Of a DNA stretch of 64,000 nt, positions 36,093 through 46,496 are shown piece by piece. The DNA is from Streptococcus suis (lineage in GTDB: Bacteria > Bacillota > Bacilli > Lactobacillales > Streptococcaceae): positions 62,001 to 126,000 of the forward strand of contig JAKTNK010000001.1 of NCBI GenBank assembly GCA_029593465.1. The letters are read 5' to 3'. Under the pieces are notes generated by a model that saw nothing but the letters and a program-made list of their open reading frames with translations, ran no database searches and was not told where the DNA came from. The stretch's first letter is position 1, and every line of letters starts with the position of its first letter. Both the position numbers and the translations under genes were made by a program.

Positions 36093-36761
36093 ATGACTTA
36101 TACGGAAGCGATGAGACAGGGGTATTTGGTGCTGCCAGCAGCATTGTTGTTTAATTACCACAAGATTTTTCAATCAGCTGATGATTTTTTAGTCTGGCAA
36201 TTTTTGTATTTTCAAAATACAAATGCTAAAGAAGAGATTGCCCCAAGTGAGATTGCCGAGAGCATTGGCAAGACCATTACGGAGGTTAATCGTAGTATTT
36301 CACGCCTAATGGAAAGTCAATTGCTGTCTTTTGAAGTGAATCATGACAGTGGGATGACTTTTGACGTGAGTCCAGCCTTTCAACAGTTGGATCGTATTTT
36401 AGATGAAAAGCTGGAAGAACCGCTGTCAAACACCAATGCTTTAGAAGCCTTGGTTGATGATTTTCAAAAAGAGCTTGGTCGCTTCTTGAGCCCATTTGAA
36501 CTCGAAGACCTTGAAAAGACTGTCAAAGAGGATGACACAGATCCAGCCTTGATCAGAGAAGCTCTTCGTGAAGCTGTCTTTAATAACAAGACCAGTTGGA
36601 AATACATCAACGCCATACTGCGCAATTGGAGGCGTGATGGGATTACGACAGTTCGTCAAGTCGAAGAGCGGAGACGGCAACGTGAAGAAGCAGATCCTTC
36701 TAAGGTGACAGTATCTGATGAATTTCTTAATGCTATGGGCATTTGGGGCAATGATCATTAG
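36093..36761 (+). CDS. dnaD: DnaD-like replication initiation protein
   Basis: A 222-residue protein with an N-terminal winged-helix oligomerisation domain. The C-terminal DnaD/DnaB2 domain (about 115-190) ends in the YINAILRNW signature (YxxxILxNW) and a charged tail. In Firmicutes DnaD helps load the replicative helicase with DnaB and DnaI. ATG 36093 follows AGAGGAT. A terminator-promoter junction separates it from trmK. Confidence 0.88.
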   Translation: MTYTEAMRQGYLVLPAALLFNYHKIFQSADDFLVWQFLYFQNTNAKEEIAPSEIAESIGKTITEVNRSISRLMESQLLSFEVNHDSGMTFDVSPAFQQLDRILDEKLEEPLSNTNALEALVDDFQKELGRFLSPFELEDLEKTVKEDDTDPALIREALREAVFNNKTSWKYINAILRNWRRDGITTVRQVEERRRQREEADPSKVTVSDEFLNAMGIWGNDH

Positions 36762-36817
36762 TCATCTGAACAGATTTTCCTGTTCTTAGCCCTTAACTGA
36801 AAGATTAGCAAAAATGA

Positions 36818-36857
36818 CTGTCCAAGCCTCTATGCTTGGACGGTTTTTTGGTATAAT
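36818..36857 (+). promoter_or_regulatory. Terminator fused to the trmK promoter
   Basis: CTGTCCAAGC and GCTTGGACGG form a 10-bp stem, then six T (36844-36849). The last T begins the extended -10 TGG-TATAAT (36849-36857). Same layout as before recJ. Confidence 0.75.
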
Positions 36858-36897
36858 AAATGTAATTTAAAAAATGAAAGAGTATTGAATTAAAATC

Positions 36898-37584
36898 ATG
36901 GAAACACACTTATCAAAACGCTTATCGACCGTGGCGGCCTTTGTCCCGCAAGATGCTGTTTTATTAGATGTCGGTAGCGACCATGCCTACCTCCCGATTG
37001 CTTTATTAGAAAAAAATAAGATTGAGCGGGCTATAGCAGGGGAAGTCGTCGAAGGCCCCTATCAATCAGCTGTCAAAAACATAGAGTCATCAGCTTTATC
37101 TGATAGAATTGCTGTCCGTTTAGCAGATGGCTTAGACGCCTTGAAGCCTAGCGATAGGGTGACGGTTATTACCATTTGTGGTATGGGAGGTCGTCTGATT
37201 GCGGACATCTTAGATGCTGGTAAAGACAAACTCAAAGATGTTCAGCGTTTGGTGTTGCAAGCTAATAACCGTGAAGATGATCTACGTTCTTGGTTGCAAG
37301 CAAACGGATTCTCCATTATTGAGGAAACCATCATGACTGAAAACAACAAGCATTACGAGATTATCGTGGCTGAACATGGGGAGATGACGTTATCACGTCG
37401 GGAATTGCGCTTTGGACCAAAATTGCTGGGATATCAAACGGATTCTTTTCGTCAAAAATGGGAGCGAGAATTGGCTAAGTTGGACCATGCCCTTGCTTCT
37501 ATCCCTCACTATCTCGTAGCTGACCGTGAACAGATCATCGCTAAAATAGCCGAAATTAAGGAGGTTATCGGACATGTTAGCTAA
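36898..37584 (+). CDS. trmK: tRNA (adenine(22)-N1)-methyltransferase TrmK
   Basis: A 228-residue Rossmann-fold SAM methyltransferase: [15 protein letters not shown] loop (about 20-31), ICGMGGRLI, and the [11 protein letters not shown] segment diagnostic of TrmK, with a C-terminal coiled coil. It methylates A22 of tRNA. The Shine-Dalgarno (GAAAGAG) is 15 nt from the ATG, rather far. The end overlaps the nif3 gene by 11 nt, the usual Firmicute pairing. Confidence 0.93.
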   Translation: METHLSKRLSTVAAFVPQDAVLLDVGSDHAYLPIALLEKNKIERAIAGEVVEGPYQSAVKNIESSALSDRIAVRLADGLDALKPSDRVTVITICGMGGRLIADILDAGKDKLKDVQRLVLQANNREDDLRSWLQANGFSIIEETIMTENNKHYEIIVAEHGEMTLSRRELRFGPKLLGYQTDSFRQKWERELAKLDHALASIPHYLVADREQIIAKIAEIKEVIGHVS

Positions 37585-38362
37585 AGAATTGATTCAGCGC
37601 TATGAGCGCTATTGCCCTCCTGAGTTGTCCATGGAGGGGGATGTCGTTGGGCTTCAAATCGGAACCCTTGAAAAAGAAATTACTAAGGTGATGGTAACGC
37701 TTGATGTGCGTGAAAATACTGTCGCTGAAGCGATTGAGAAAGGAGTCAACCTCATCATTACCAAACATGCGCCTATCTTTAAAGGGCTTAAGGACTTGGT
37801 GTCTTCTCCGCAACGTGATATTCTGTTGAATTTGGTCAAACATGACATTGCGGTTTATGTCAGCCATACCAATATAGATATTATCCCAGATGGTCTCAAC
37901 GATTGGTTTTGTGAGCGGTTAGGAATTGAAGAGACGGTGCCTTTGTCACTAACGATAGATTCCTTGGGTATTGGACGCGTCGGTCAGGTACCTGTGCAGA
38001 GCTTAGAAAGATTGGCACAAAATGTTAAGGAGCAGTTTGGTTTAGACAGTATTCGTTTGGTGCGTTACAATGATGACAATCCTCAGATTTCGAGAGTTGC
38101 GATTTGTGGCGGGTCAGGGCAATCCTTTTACCGAGACGCTCTTGCTAAAGGTGCAGATGTCTTTATAACGGGTGATATTTATTATCATACGGCTCAAGAG
38201 ATGTTGACAGATGGCTTGTATGCCATAGATCCAGGTCATCATATCGAGGTCTTATTTGTATCAGAGGTTGCTAAACGATTAGAACAGTGGAAAGATGAGC
38301 AAGGGTGGGAAGTGACGATTTGCCAGAGTGAGTCTTCAACAAACCCCTTTGCTCAGTTGTAG
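37574..38362 (+). CDS. Nif3-like dinuclear metal centre protein
   Basis: A 262-residue member of the Nif3/YqfO family. Metal ligands are visible in [24 protein letters not shown] and GHHIEVLF. The family forms a hexameric ring with two metals per subunit; its reaction is unsettled. Translationally coupled to trmK. Confidence 0.9.
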   Translation: MLAKELIQRYERYCPPELSMEGDVVGLQIGTLEKEITKVMVTLDVRENTVAEAIEKGVNLIITKHAPIFKGLKDLVSSPQRDILLNLVKHDIAVYVSHTNIDIIPDGLNDWFCERLGIEETVPLSLTIDSLGIGRVGQVPVQSLERLAQNVKEQFGLDSIRLVRYNDDNPQISRVAICGGSGQSFYRDALAKGADVFITGDIYYHTAQEMLTDGLYAIDPGHHIEVLFVSEVAKRLEQWKDEQGWEVTICQSESSTNPFAQL

Positions 38363-38371
38363 AGGTTTTGT

Positions 38372-39196
38372 ATGATAGAGTGGTTATCGGAACAGTCAGT
38401 TGTTTTCTTGGCTTTCTTAGCTGGATTGTTCACTTGGGCATGTACCATTGTAGGGGCGGCTATTGTCTTCTTTTTCAGGACTATCAGTCGTAAATTGTTG
38501 GATATCATGATGGGGTTTGCTGCAGGTGTCATGATTGCGGCTTCCTTCTGGTCTTTATTGGCCCCTTCGATAGATTATGCCCAATCTCTTTACGGTAAGT
38601 GGGCCTTTGTGCCAGCAGCTGTGGGTTTTTTAATTGGCGGTTATTTCATTCGGTTGATTGACGCCCTTGTTCCTCATCTACATCTCAATCGAGAGATTGA
38701 GGACGCTGAAGGCTTGCAGCCTCAGAAAAAATTATCCAAGACAGCGCTTTTATTTTTAGCCATTACCATTCATAATATTCCCGAAGGATTGGCTGTGGGT
38801 GTTACGTTTGGGGCTCTAGCACAAGGAGAGTTTTCACTAGCTGCTCTCATGGGAGCCCTTAGTTTGGCAATTGGCATTGGTCTTCAAAATATTCCCGAAG
38901 GGGCTGCCTTGTCGATTCCGATTCGAGCAGATGGCAAATCACGGAGATACGCTTTTGTCATGGGAGCCCTATCCGCTATAGTTGAGCCTATCGGTGCTGT
39001 TATCGGTGCGGCTTTGGTTTTAGCCATGATGCCGATATTACCTTACGCCTTATCATTTGCAGCAGGAGCCATGATATTTGTCGTTGTTGAAGAGCTAATT
39101 CCTGAATCACAAACAAATGGCAATACAGATAGTGCGACATTGGGCTTGATGATGGGATTTGTCATTATGATGGTAATGGATGTGGCTTTAGGCTAG
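38372..39196 (+). CDS. ZIP family divalent metal transporter
   Basis: A 274-residue polytopic membrane protein with about eight hydrophobic spans and the two ZIP signature helices, HNIPEG and QNIPEG (in the middle), which line the metal site. A histidine-containing cytoplasmic loop (PHLHLN) precedes them. It probably imports zinc or another divalent metal. Ten bp after the nif3 gene. Confidence 0.88.
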   Translation: MIEWLSEQSVVFLAFLAGLFTWACTIVGAAIVFFFRTISRKLLDIMMGFAAGVMIAASFWSLLAPSIDYAQSLYGKWAFVPAAVGFLIGGYFIRLIDALVPHLHLNREIEDAEGLQPQKKLSKTALLFLAITIHNIPEGLAVGVTFGALAQGEFSLAALMGALSLAIGIGLQNIPEGAALSIPIRADGKSRRYAFVMGALSAIVEPIGAVIGAALVLAMMPILPYALSFAAGAMIFVVVEELIPESQTNGNTDSATLGLMMGFVIMMVMDVALG

Positions 39197-39208
39197 GAAG
39201 GATTAGAG

Positions 39209-40318
39209 ATGAGAGTTGCGATTATTGGAGCTGGCATTGTCGGTTCAACAGCTGCTTATTATTTATCAAAAGAGACCGGTTATGAGGTGAGCGTATTTGA
39301 CCATGGTTTGGGTCAAGCAACAAAGGCAGCAGCAGGTATCATTAGTCCATGGTTTTCAAGGAGACGTCATAAAGCCTGGTATCGACTGGCTCGATTAGGA
39401 GCGGATTTCTATCCCCAAATGGTTTCTGATTTAGAAGAGGATGGCTTTGATACAACCTTTTATAAGCAAGTTGGTATTTTGCTGCATAAAAAGACACCAG
39501 ATCATTTTCAAGACTTGTATGACTTGGCTCATAGTCGTCTTGAAGAGTCACCCTTAATTGGTGAGTTAGCGATATTATCAGAAAAAGAGGCTGCGGCTAA
39601 ATTTCCAGGCTTGGTGATTAAAGGATCAGTTCTGTATGCTTCAGGAGCAGCTAGACTTGATGGAGCAGCCTTAACGAAAACCCTATTGGCAGCTGCTGCT
39701 TGTCCAGTCATTTCAAAGAAAGTATCGCTTGAGAAAACGAATCAAGGCTATCGCATTAACGGTGACAGCTTTGATAAGGTGATTTTAGCGACAGGGGCTT
39801 GGCTAGGTGATTGTTTAAGTCCACTGGGTTATAGTGTTGATGTTCGCCCCCAAAAAGGTCAGCTACTTGACTATCAGTTCAAGGGGTATCAGACGGATAG
39901 TCTCCCGGTCTTTATGCCAGAGGGTGAGCTAGACCTCATTCCATTTGTGGATGGCAAGGTTTCTGTTGGTGCTAGTCATGAAAATGACAAGGGCTTTGAT
40001 TTGACTGTCGATAAGACCGTTCTTGACCGTTTGGAAGAAGAGGCAAAAGTCTTCTTTCCCAAACTAGCAGAAGCTACTGCAAAGAGTGATCGACTTGGCA
40101 TTCGAGCATACACGAGCGATTTTTGTCCATTTTTTGGTCCAGTTCCCGATCTGCCAGGCGTTTTTGCCGCTAGTGGACTTGGGTCTTCTGGGCTAACAAC
40201 AGGTCCTTTAATCGCTAGGGAAATGGTTGCTATGTTAATGGAAGATGATTTTTGGCTATCCGCAGAAGACTATGACTGTGCTCCTTATATTCAACGTATA
40301 GTGGCAGCTGACAAATGA
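39209..40318 (+). CDS. FAD-dependent oxidoreductase (DadA/glycine oxidase-like)
   Basis: A 369-residue DAO-fold flavoprotein. The dinucleotide-binding loop GAGIVGSTAAYYL is at the N-terminus, TKAAAGIISPWF lies close by, and the C-terminal GSSGLTTGP segment contacts FAD. It likely oxidises an amino acid or related amine. Substrate cannot be read from sequence. It follows the ZIP gene by 12 bp. Confidence 0.85.
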   Translation: MRVAIIGAGIVGSTAAYYLSKETGYEVSVFDHGLGQATKAAAGIISPWFSRRRHKAWYRLARLGADFYPQMVSDLEEDGFDTTFYKQVGILLHKKTPDHFQDLYDLAHSRLEESPLIGELAILSEKEAAAKFPGLVIKGSVLYASGAARLDGAALTKTLLAAAACPVISKKVSLEKTNQGYRINGDSFDKVILATGAWLGDCLSPLGYSVDVRPQKGQLLDYQFKGYQTDSLPVFMPEGELDLIPFVDGKVSVGASHENDKGFDLTVDKTVLDRLEEEAKVFFPKLAEATAKSDRLGIRAYTSDFCPFFGPVPDLPGVFAASGLGSSGLTTGPLIAREMVAMLMEDDFWLSAEDYDCAPYIQRIVAADK

Positions 40319-40328
40319 GTTGAAAACA

Positions 40329-40371
40329 TGGTAGAATAAAGCGATTACGAATTGAGAAAAGGGAATTTCCC
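40329..40371 (+). promoter_or_regulatory. rfbA promoter with downstream palindrome
   Basis: TGG followed by TAGAAT (40332-40337) forms an extended -10. An 11-bp perfect palindrome GGGAATTTCCC sits at 40361-40371, between the predicted start of transcription and the Shine-Dalgarno, and could be an operator. Confidence 0.4.
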
Positions 40372-40390
40372 TAGAAAAGGAGTCTTTCTG

Positions 40391-41260
40391 ATGAAAGGTA
40401 TTATTTTAGCAGGCGGTTCAGGGACACGCTTGTATCCCTTAACACGTGCAGCATCCAAACAACTGATGCCTGTTTATGACAAGCCAATGATTTATTACCC
40501 CTTATCTGTTTTAATGCTGGCTGGCATTAAAGAGATATTGGTCATCTCTACGCCACAAGATTTACCGCGTTTTGAAGACCTATTAGGGGACGGTTCTGAA
40601 TTAGGGATTGCCTTGTCTTATGCGGAACAACCCAGTCCTGACGGCTTAGCCCAGGCTTTCATTATTGGTGAATCATTTATCGGTGATGATCATGTTGCTT
40701 TGATATTGGGCGATAATATTTATCATGGCAATGGTTTGACCAAGATGTTGCAACGTGCTGCTACCAAAGAAAGTGGTGCAACAGTCTTTGGTTATCAAGT
40801 TAAGGATCCCGAGCGCTTTGGCGTAGTTGAGTTTGATGATGAGATGAACGCTATCTCTATCGAAGAGAAACCTGAGAAACCGAAGTCTAATTTTGCAGTT
40901 ACCGGCCTCTATTTTTACGATAATGATGTTGTTGAGATTGCCAAAGGTATCAAGCCTTCTGCACGGGGAGAGTTAGAAATCACAGATGTTAATAAAGCCT
41001 ACCTTGAGCGTGGAGACCTCTCTGTTGAACTGATGGGGCGTGGCTTTGCTTGGTTAGATACAGGAACGCATGAAAGCCTACTAGAAGCTGCCCAGTATAT
41101 TGAGACTGTTCAACGCCTGCAAAATGTTCAGGTGGCAAATCTGGAAGAAATTGCTTATCGCATGGGTTACATCACCAAAGAACAGGTCCGTGAATTGGCA
41201 CAGCCCCTGAAGAAAAATGAGTATGGCCAATATTTGCTACGTTTGATTGGAGAAGCATAG
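40391..41260 (+). CDS. rfbA: Glucose-1-phosphate thymidylyltransferase RmlA/RfbA
   Basis: A 289-residue nucleotidyltransferase, first step of dTDP-L-rhamnose synthesis. It has the signature [33 protein letters not shown] and [10 protein letters not shown]. Start ATG 40391 follows AGAAAAGGAG; upstream in-frame ATG 40352 lacks such a site. The rhamnose supports the wall polysaccharide typical of streptococci. Its stop overlaps the rfbC GTG start by one base. Confidence 0.95.
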   Translation: MKGIILAGGSGTRLYPLTRAASKQLMPVYDKPMIYYPLSVLMLAGIKEILVISTPQDLPRFEDLLGDGSELGIALSYAEQPSPDGLAQAFIIGESFIGDDHVALILGDNIYHGNGLTKMLQRAATKESGATVFGYQVKDPERFGVVEFDDEMNAISIEEKPEKPKSNFAVTGLYFYDNDVVEIAKGIKPSARGELEITDVNKAYLERGDLSVELMGRGFAWLDTGTHESLLEAAQYIETVQRLQNVQVANLEEIAYRMGYITKEQVRELAQPLKKNEYGQYLLRLIGEA

Positions 41261-41853
41261 TGACAGAACAATTTTTTGATAAAGAGTTAGCAGGACGCCC
41301 AGTTGAGGCTATTCCTGGCATGTGGGAGTTTGATATTCCAGTTCGAGGTGATAACCGTGGCTGGTTTAAGGAGAATTTCCAGAAAGAAAAGATGGTCCCA
41401 CTTGGCTTTCCAGAGCGTTTTTTTGCAGAAGGCAAACTGCAAAATAACGTTTCGTTTAACCACAAGCACGCTCTTCGAGGACTTCATGCTGAGCCTTGGG
41501 ACAAGTATGTTTCTATCGTTGATGAAGGGAAAGTGATTGGTTCATGGGTCGATCTTCGTGAAGGCGATACCTTTGGCAATACCTACCAAACCATTATAGA
41601 TGCTTCCAAAGGCATTTTTGTACCACGTGGCGTTGCCAATGGTTTTCAGGTCTTAACTGACCAAGCCGTCTATAGCTACTTGGTCAATGATTACTGGGCT
41701 TTAGAACTCAAACCCAAGTATGCTTTTGTGAACTATGCCGACCCAGAACTAAATTTAAAATGGGAAAACCTTGAAGAAGCCCAAGTCTCAGAAGCGGATA
41801 AAAATCACCCACTGCTTAAAGATGTAAAACCCTTGAAAGCAGAAGACCTTTAA
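41260..41853 (+). CDS. rfbC: dTDP-4-dehydrorhamnose 3,5-epimerase RmlC/RfbC
   Basis: A 197-residue cupin epimerase. Visible are RGDNRGWFKE, NVSFNHKHALRGLHAE (active-site histidines) and VPRGVANGFQ. It starts with GTG at 41260, overlapping the rfbA stop. Third reaction of dTDP-rhamnose synthesis. Confidence 0.93.
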   Translation: MTEQFFDKELAGRPVEAIPGMWEFDIPVRGDNRGWFKENFQKEKMVPLGFPERFFAEGKLQNNVSFNHKHALRGLHAEPWDKYVSIVDEGKVIGSWVDLREGDTFGNTYQTIIDASKGIFVPRGVANGFQVLTDQAVYSYLVNDYWALELKPKYAFVNYADPELNLKWENLEEAQVSEADKNHPLLKDVKPLKAEDL

Positions 41854-41943
41854 GATTAGAAAAAGAATCTTATAAGTGATGGCTCTTTTCTGACAACAAT
41901 GTGTTCCTCATACAAGGACATGATGAGCTTAGGCTTAACATAG

Positions 41944-43047
<1,104 letters not shown>

Positions 43048-43049
43048 GC

Positions 43050-43085
43050 AAAAAACTCATCTAGGAATGCCCAGATGAGTTTTTT
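43050..43085. terminator. Bidirectional terminator after rfbB
   Basis: AAAAAACTCATCT pairs with AGATGAGTTTTTT, a 13-bp stem symmetrical for both strands. Confidence 0.85.
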
Positions 43086-43122
43086 GTTTAGTAGCTAACA
43101 GCGATGTATAGCTGTTTTTCGC

Positions 43123-43314
43123 TTATTTGTCAAAAAAGCCTTTCACTTTGTCAACAACACCAGTAACAGCGTCAGAGTTTTCAATCAAATCTTTGGCTTT
43201 CTCAAAATGTTGACCAAGGTCTTCTTTGTGCTCTTCGATAAAGTGTTTTGCTTTTGACAAGTCTTTGTTAGCAATCATTTCTTTGACTTGTTCCAATAGT
43301 TCTTGAGGTTTCAT
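43123..43314 (-). CDS. Small amphipathic helical protein
   Basis: A 63-residue, lysine/glutamate-rich, all-helical protein (starts MKPQELLEQVKEM, ends VKGFFDK) with strong minus-strand Shine-Dalgarno GAAAGGAGA. It has no signal peptide or membrane span. The repeated DLSKAKHF and HFEKAKDL segments recall small stress proteins. Function unknown. Confidence 0.7.
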   Translation of the reverse strand: MKPQELLEQVKEMIANKDLSKAKHFIEEHKEDLGQHFEKAKDLIENSDAVTGVVDKVKGFFDK

Positions 43315-43464
43315 AAGTAATCTCCTTTCTTGTCTTCATTAAACCATTTTAAGTGTCATTTGGCAATTATTTTTAACAAAATAGCACCATTTTATAAGAT
43401 AATCATCAAAGGGGTGATGAGTTTTATACTTTGACGATATTATAGCCCATTTTTAGACAGTTAT

Positions 43465-43473
43465 TGGTATAAT
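43465..43473 (+). promoter_or_regulatory. Extended -10 for the Nudix/AI-2E/TPR operon
   Basis: TGG followed by TATAAT (43468-43473), 27 bp before the Nudix ATG, with GAAAGGGGTGATG as Shine-Dalgarno. Confidence 0.65.
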
Positions 43474-43500
43474 AGTAAGACAAGTGAAAGGGGTGATGTG

Positions 43501-43986
43501 ATGACGAAGTTAGCAACGATTTGTTATATTGATAATGGGAAAGAATTGTTACTGCTGCATCGTAATAAGAAAACCAATGATGTTCATGAAGGCAAGTGGA
43601 TTTCTGTTGGAGGGAAACTGGAAAATGGCGAATCACCAGAGGAGTGTGCTATTCGGGAAGTGTTTGAGGAGACGCATTTGACAGTCAAGAAAATGACACT
43701 TCGAGGTATCATTACGTTTCCAAATTTTACTCCAGGACAGGATTGGTACACCTATGTCTTTAAAGTGACTGATTTTGAGGGGCAGTTGATTGCTGATGAA
43801 GAATCCAAAGAAGGAACCTTGGAATGGGTCCCTTATGATAAGGTATTGGACAAACCAACTTGGGAGGGAGATCATGAGATGTTTCGATGGATTTTAGAGG
43901 ATGCTCCCTTTTTTTCAGCTAAATTAACCTATGACAATCAAAAATTAATCGACAAAGATGTTATTTTTTACGACACACTCAGATAG
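43501..43986 (+). CDS. Nudix hydrolase, MutT/MutX-like
   Basis: A 161-residue Nudix enzyme with box GGKLENGESPEECAIREVFEET. The early GKWISVGGK pattern resembles streptococcal MutX (8-oxo-dGTPase). It probably cleans oxidised nucleotides, which would suit an SpxB-positive peroxide producer. ATG 43501 is preferred to the adjoining GTG. 11 bp before the AI-2E-family gene. Confidence 0.83.
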   Translation: MTKLATICYIDNGKELLLLHRNKKTNDVHEGKWISVGGKLENGESPEECAIREVFEETHLTVKKMTLRGIITFPNFTPGQDWYTYVFKVTDFEGQLIADEESKEGTLEWVPYDKVLDKPTWEGDHEMFRWILEDAPFFSAKLTYDNQKLIDKDVIFYDTLR

Positions 43987-43997
43987 AAGGAGAGACG

Positions 43998-45176
43998 ATG
44001 AATCAACCGAATGAGAAAAAAATGACCTTGAGCTGGTTTTTTAAATGGTTTTTAAATAGCAAAGGAACAACAGTCTTATTAATTAGCTTGTTGCTATTTC
44101 TCAATGTTTTGGTCTTTACCAAGATTTCCCACCTGTTTGAGCCAGTGGTTGCCTTTTTAACGGTTATCATGTTGCCAATTATTATTTCAACCCTGCTTTA
44201 CTATCTTTTAAAACCCTTTGTTAGCTTTTTTGAAACCAAGTTGCGCATGAGTCGCACTGTAGCGATTAGCTTAGTGTTTGTCATCGTGATTGCTTTGTTG
44301 CTTTGGGGAATTGCGGTGCTTATCCCAGCCATGGAGCACCAGTTGATTACCTTTGCTAAAAATCTACCAGACTATTTCAAAGCGATTGAGAGGCAAGTAA
44401 GCGAATTGTTAGACAGTCGTCAACTGAGTCATTACAATATTGAGCTGCAAAATGTCTTTAACAATGTGTCAGATACTGTGATAAACTATGCCCAGACCAT
44501 CTCAAAATCCGCTGTAACTTGGGCAGGTAGCTTTGCTTCTACAGTGGCACGTGTGGCAGTGGCGATTATGATTTCACCTTTTATTTTGTTTTATTTATTG
44601 CGCGATGGTGATCAACTCAAGGGCTATGTTACACAATTCTTGCCTCCTAAATTGAGGGTCCCTACTGGTCGAGTCATGTCTAAAATCAATGAACAGTTGG
44701 CTGGTTATGTCCAAGGGCAAGTCACGGTATCGATTGTTGTTGCAATTTTGTTTTCAGTCATGTTCACAATCATTGGCTTAAATTACGGTATCGTTTTAGC
44801 TATTGTCGCAGGTTTTTTAAACTTAATCCCCTATCTAGGAAGTTTTGTCGCCATGATTCCCGTGTTTATCCTAGCTTTTGTGGCTGGTCCTGCCATGGTT
44901 GTCAAGTGTATTATTGTCTTTACGATTGAGCAGACAATTGAAGGACGGTTTGTTACCCCGCTTGTTATTGGTAGCAAACTACAAATCCATCCGATTACCA
45001 TTCTATTTGTTTTGTTGACAGCTGGGACCTTATTTGGAGTAGGGGGAGTCTTTTTAGCCATCCCAATCTACGCCTCCATAAAAGTTATCATTATCGAAAT
45101 TTTTGAATGGTATAAGGACGTCAGTGGTCTTTACAAGGCAGATTTTATTGAGGAGAATAGTGATGATGCGAAATAG
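43998..45176 (+). CDS. AI-2E family transporter (PerM/YhhT-like)
   Basis: A 392-residue polytopic membrane protein with about seven or eight spans and the conserved GxxxxLLNLIPYLGS-type segment (GFLNLIPYLGSFVAMIP). A soluble stretch lies after the third span. Family members are proposed exporters. The AI-2 link is historical and the substrate here is unknown. AAGGAGAG precedes the ATG. The 3' end overlaps the TPR gene by 14 nt. Confidence 0.85.
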   Translation: MNQPNEKKMTLSWFFKWFLNSKGTTVLLISLLLFLNVLVFTKISHLFEPVVAFLTVIMLPIIISTLLYYLLKPFVSFFETKLRMSRTVAISLVFVIVIALLLWGIAVLIPAMEHQLITFAKNLPDYFKAIERQVSELLDSRQLSHYNIELQNVFNNVSDTVINYAQTISKSAVTWAGSFASTVARVAVAIMISPFILFYLLRDGDQLKGYVTQFLPPKLRVPTGRVMSKINEQLAGYVQGQVTVSIVVAILFSVMFTIIGLNYGIVLAIVAGFLNLIPYLGSFVAMIPVFILAFVAGPAMVVKCIIVFTIEQTIEGRFVTPLVIGSKLQIHPITILFVLLTAGTLFGVGGVFLAIPIYASIKVIIIEIFEWYKDVSGLYKADFIEENSDDAK

Positions 45177-46404
45177 TGAACAAATGATAGCTTCTATTCA
45201 AAATCAAGATTTACAACAGGCTGAAGACTACTTTGCAAGAGCTTTGGCAGAAGATGATGAAGACGTGTTGTTGGAGTTAGGCGCTTACTTGGAGAGCATC
45301 GGTTTTTTACCACATGCCAAACGTCTTTATGAACAATTACGAGACAATTACCCAGAGGTCAATCTTAATTTAGCTCAAATTGCGGCTGAAGATGGTGATT
45401 TTGAAACAGCCTTTCTATATTTAGATGCCATTGATCCAAGCTCTGATGAGTATGTTAATGCTCTTGTCGTTATGGCTGACTTGTATCAGATGGAAGGGTT
45501 GGCGGATGTTGCCAAAAGCAAACTTGAACAGGCTTTAGCCCTATCCAATCAACCCTTGATTCGCTTTGGTTTGGCTGAGATGCAGATGGAAGTTGGAGAT
45601 TTTACAGAAGCTATCGCCAATTATGCCGCTCTTGATAATCGTGAGATTTTAGCAGCAACGGGTGTTTCCACCTATGAGCGTATTGGCCGTGCCTATGCTC
45701 ACCTGGGCAAGTTAGAAGCAGCGATTGAATTTTTAGAAAAGGCCGTTGACATTGAATATGATGACTACACTGTTTTTGAACTGGCAAGACTCTTGTTTGA
45801 ACAAGGCGACTACCAGCGAGCTAATCTCTATTTCAAGCAACTTGAAACCATGAATGCTGATGTTGTTGCCTATCATTATTACTACGCTCAATCCTTGCAC
45901 CAAGAACATCGCTTAGAGGAAGCGCTAAGAGTGGCCCAACAAGGGCTATCGCGAAATGCCTATGACAGTCAGTTATTGCTGCTATCTTCCCAGTTAGCCT
46001 ATGAAAACCATGATACCGACTTAGCAGAGTCTTATCTACTAGCAGCCAAAGACTTGATGGAAGATTTGGAAGAAGTTGCTTTGCGCCTGTCTAATTTGTA
46101 CGTAACTAAAGAGCGTTATCAAGACGTTTTATCACTGGCTTCTTGGGATATCGATAATGCCTTGACCCAGTGGAATATAGCCAAGGCCTATAAGGCTTTA
46201 GAACAAGATGAGGAAGCCTTGAACGCTTATCAAACGATTGCCAAAGACCTTCGTCAAAACCCAGAGTTTTTACAGGATTACGCTTACCTACTAAGAGAAT
46301 TTGGACAGTTGGAGGAGGCAAAACAGGCAGCTGAGACATATCTGACCTTAGTCCCCGATGATTTCAATATGCAAGCCTTCTTAGAAGAATTGAGCCTATT
46401 CTAA
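45163..46404 (+). CDS. Tetratricopeptide repeat protein
   Basis: A 413-residue soluble protein built almost entirely of TPR-like helical pairs (for example AYAHLGKLEAAIEFLEKAVD and the last YLLREFGQLEEAKQAAETYL). It is probably a scaffold. The start is one of two adjacent ATGs (45163, 45166) after AGGAGA inside the preceding gene. No catalytic domain seen. The family is conserved in lactic acid bacteria. Confidence 0.82.
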   Translation: MMRNSEQMIASIQNQDLQQAEDYFARALAEDDEDVLLELGAYLESIGFLPHAKRLYEQLRDNYPEVNLNLAQIAAEDGDFETAFLYLDAIDPSSDEYVNALVVMADLYQMEGLADVAKSKLEQALALSNQPLIRFGLAEMQMEVGDFTEAIANYAALDNREILAATGVSTYERIGRAYAHLGKLEAAIEFLEKAVDIEYDDYTVFELARLLFEQGDYQRANLYFKQLETMNADVVAYHYYYAQSLHQEHRLEEALRVAQQGLSRNAYDSQLLLLSSQLAYENHDTDLAESYLLAAKDLMEDLEEVALRLSNLYVTKERYQDVLSLASWDIDNALTQWNIAKAYKALEQDEEALNAYQTIAKDLRQNPEFLQDYAYLLREFGQLEEAKQAAETYLTLVPDDFNMQAFLEELSLF

Positions 46405-46410
46405 GGAAAT

Positions 46411-46453
46411 AAAAAAATTGAAGAATAGGTCTGAAAGAGACCTATTCTTCAAT
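46411..46453 (-). terminator. Perfect 16-bp hairpin terminating rqcH
   Basis: ATTGAAGAATAGGTCT (46417-46432) pairs perfectly with 46438-46453 around GAAAG. On the minus strand a T-tract follows (46411-46416 as A on plus). On the plus strand the TPR gene has a separate weaker terminator at 46459-46484 (ACCAG/CTGGT then T7). Confidence 0.8.
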
Positions 46454-46496
46454 CGGAGACCAGACAGTTGTGCTGGTTTTTTTATATGCGTTTAGC

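Noticed and set aside
40344-40351. TACGAATT near the rfbA promoter, close to the streptococcal competence (ComX) box TACGAATA
   Set aside because: One mismatch and wrong position: it lies downstream of a normal extended -10, at the expected transcription start. rfbA is not a late competence gene.
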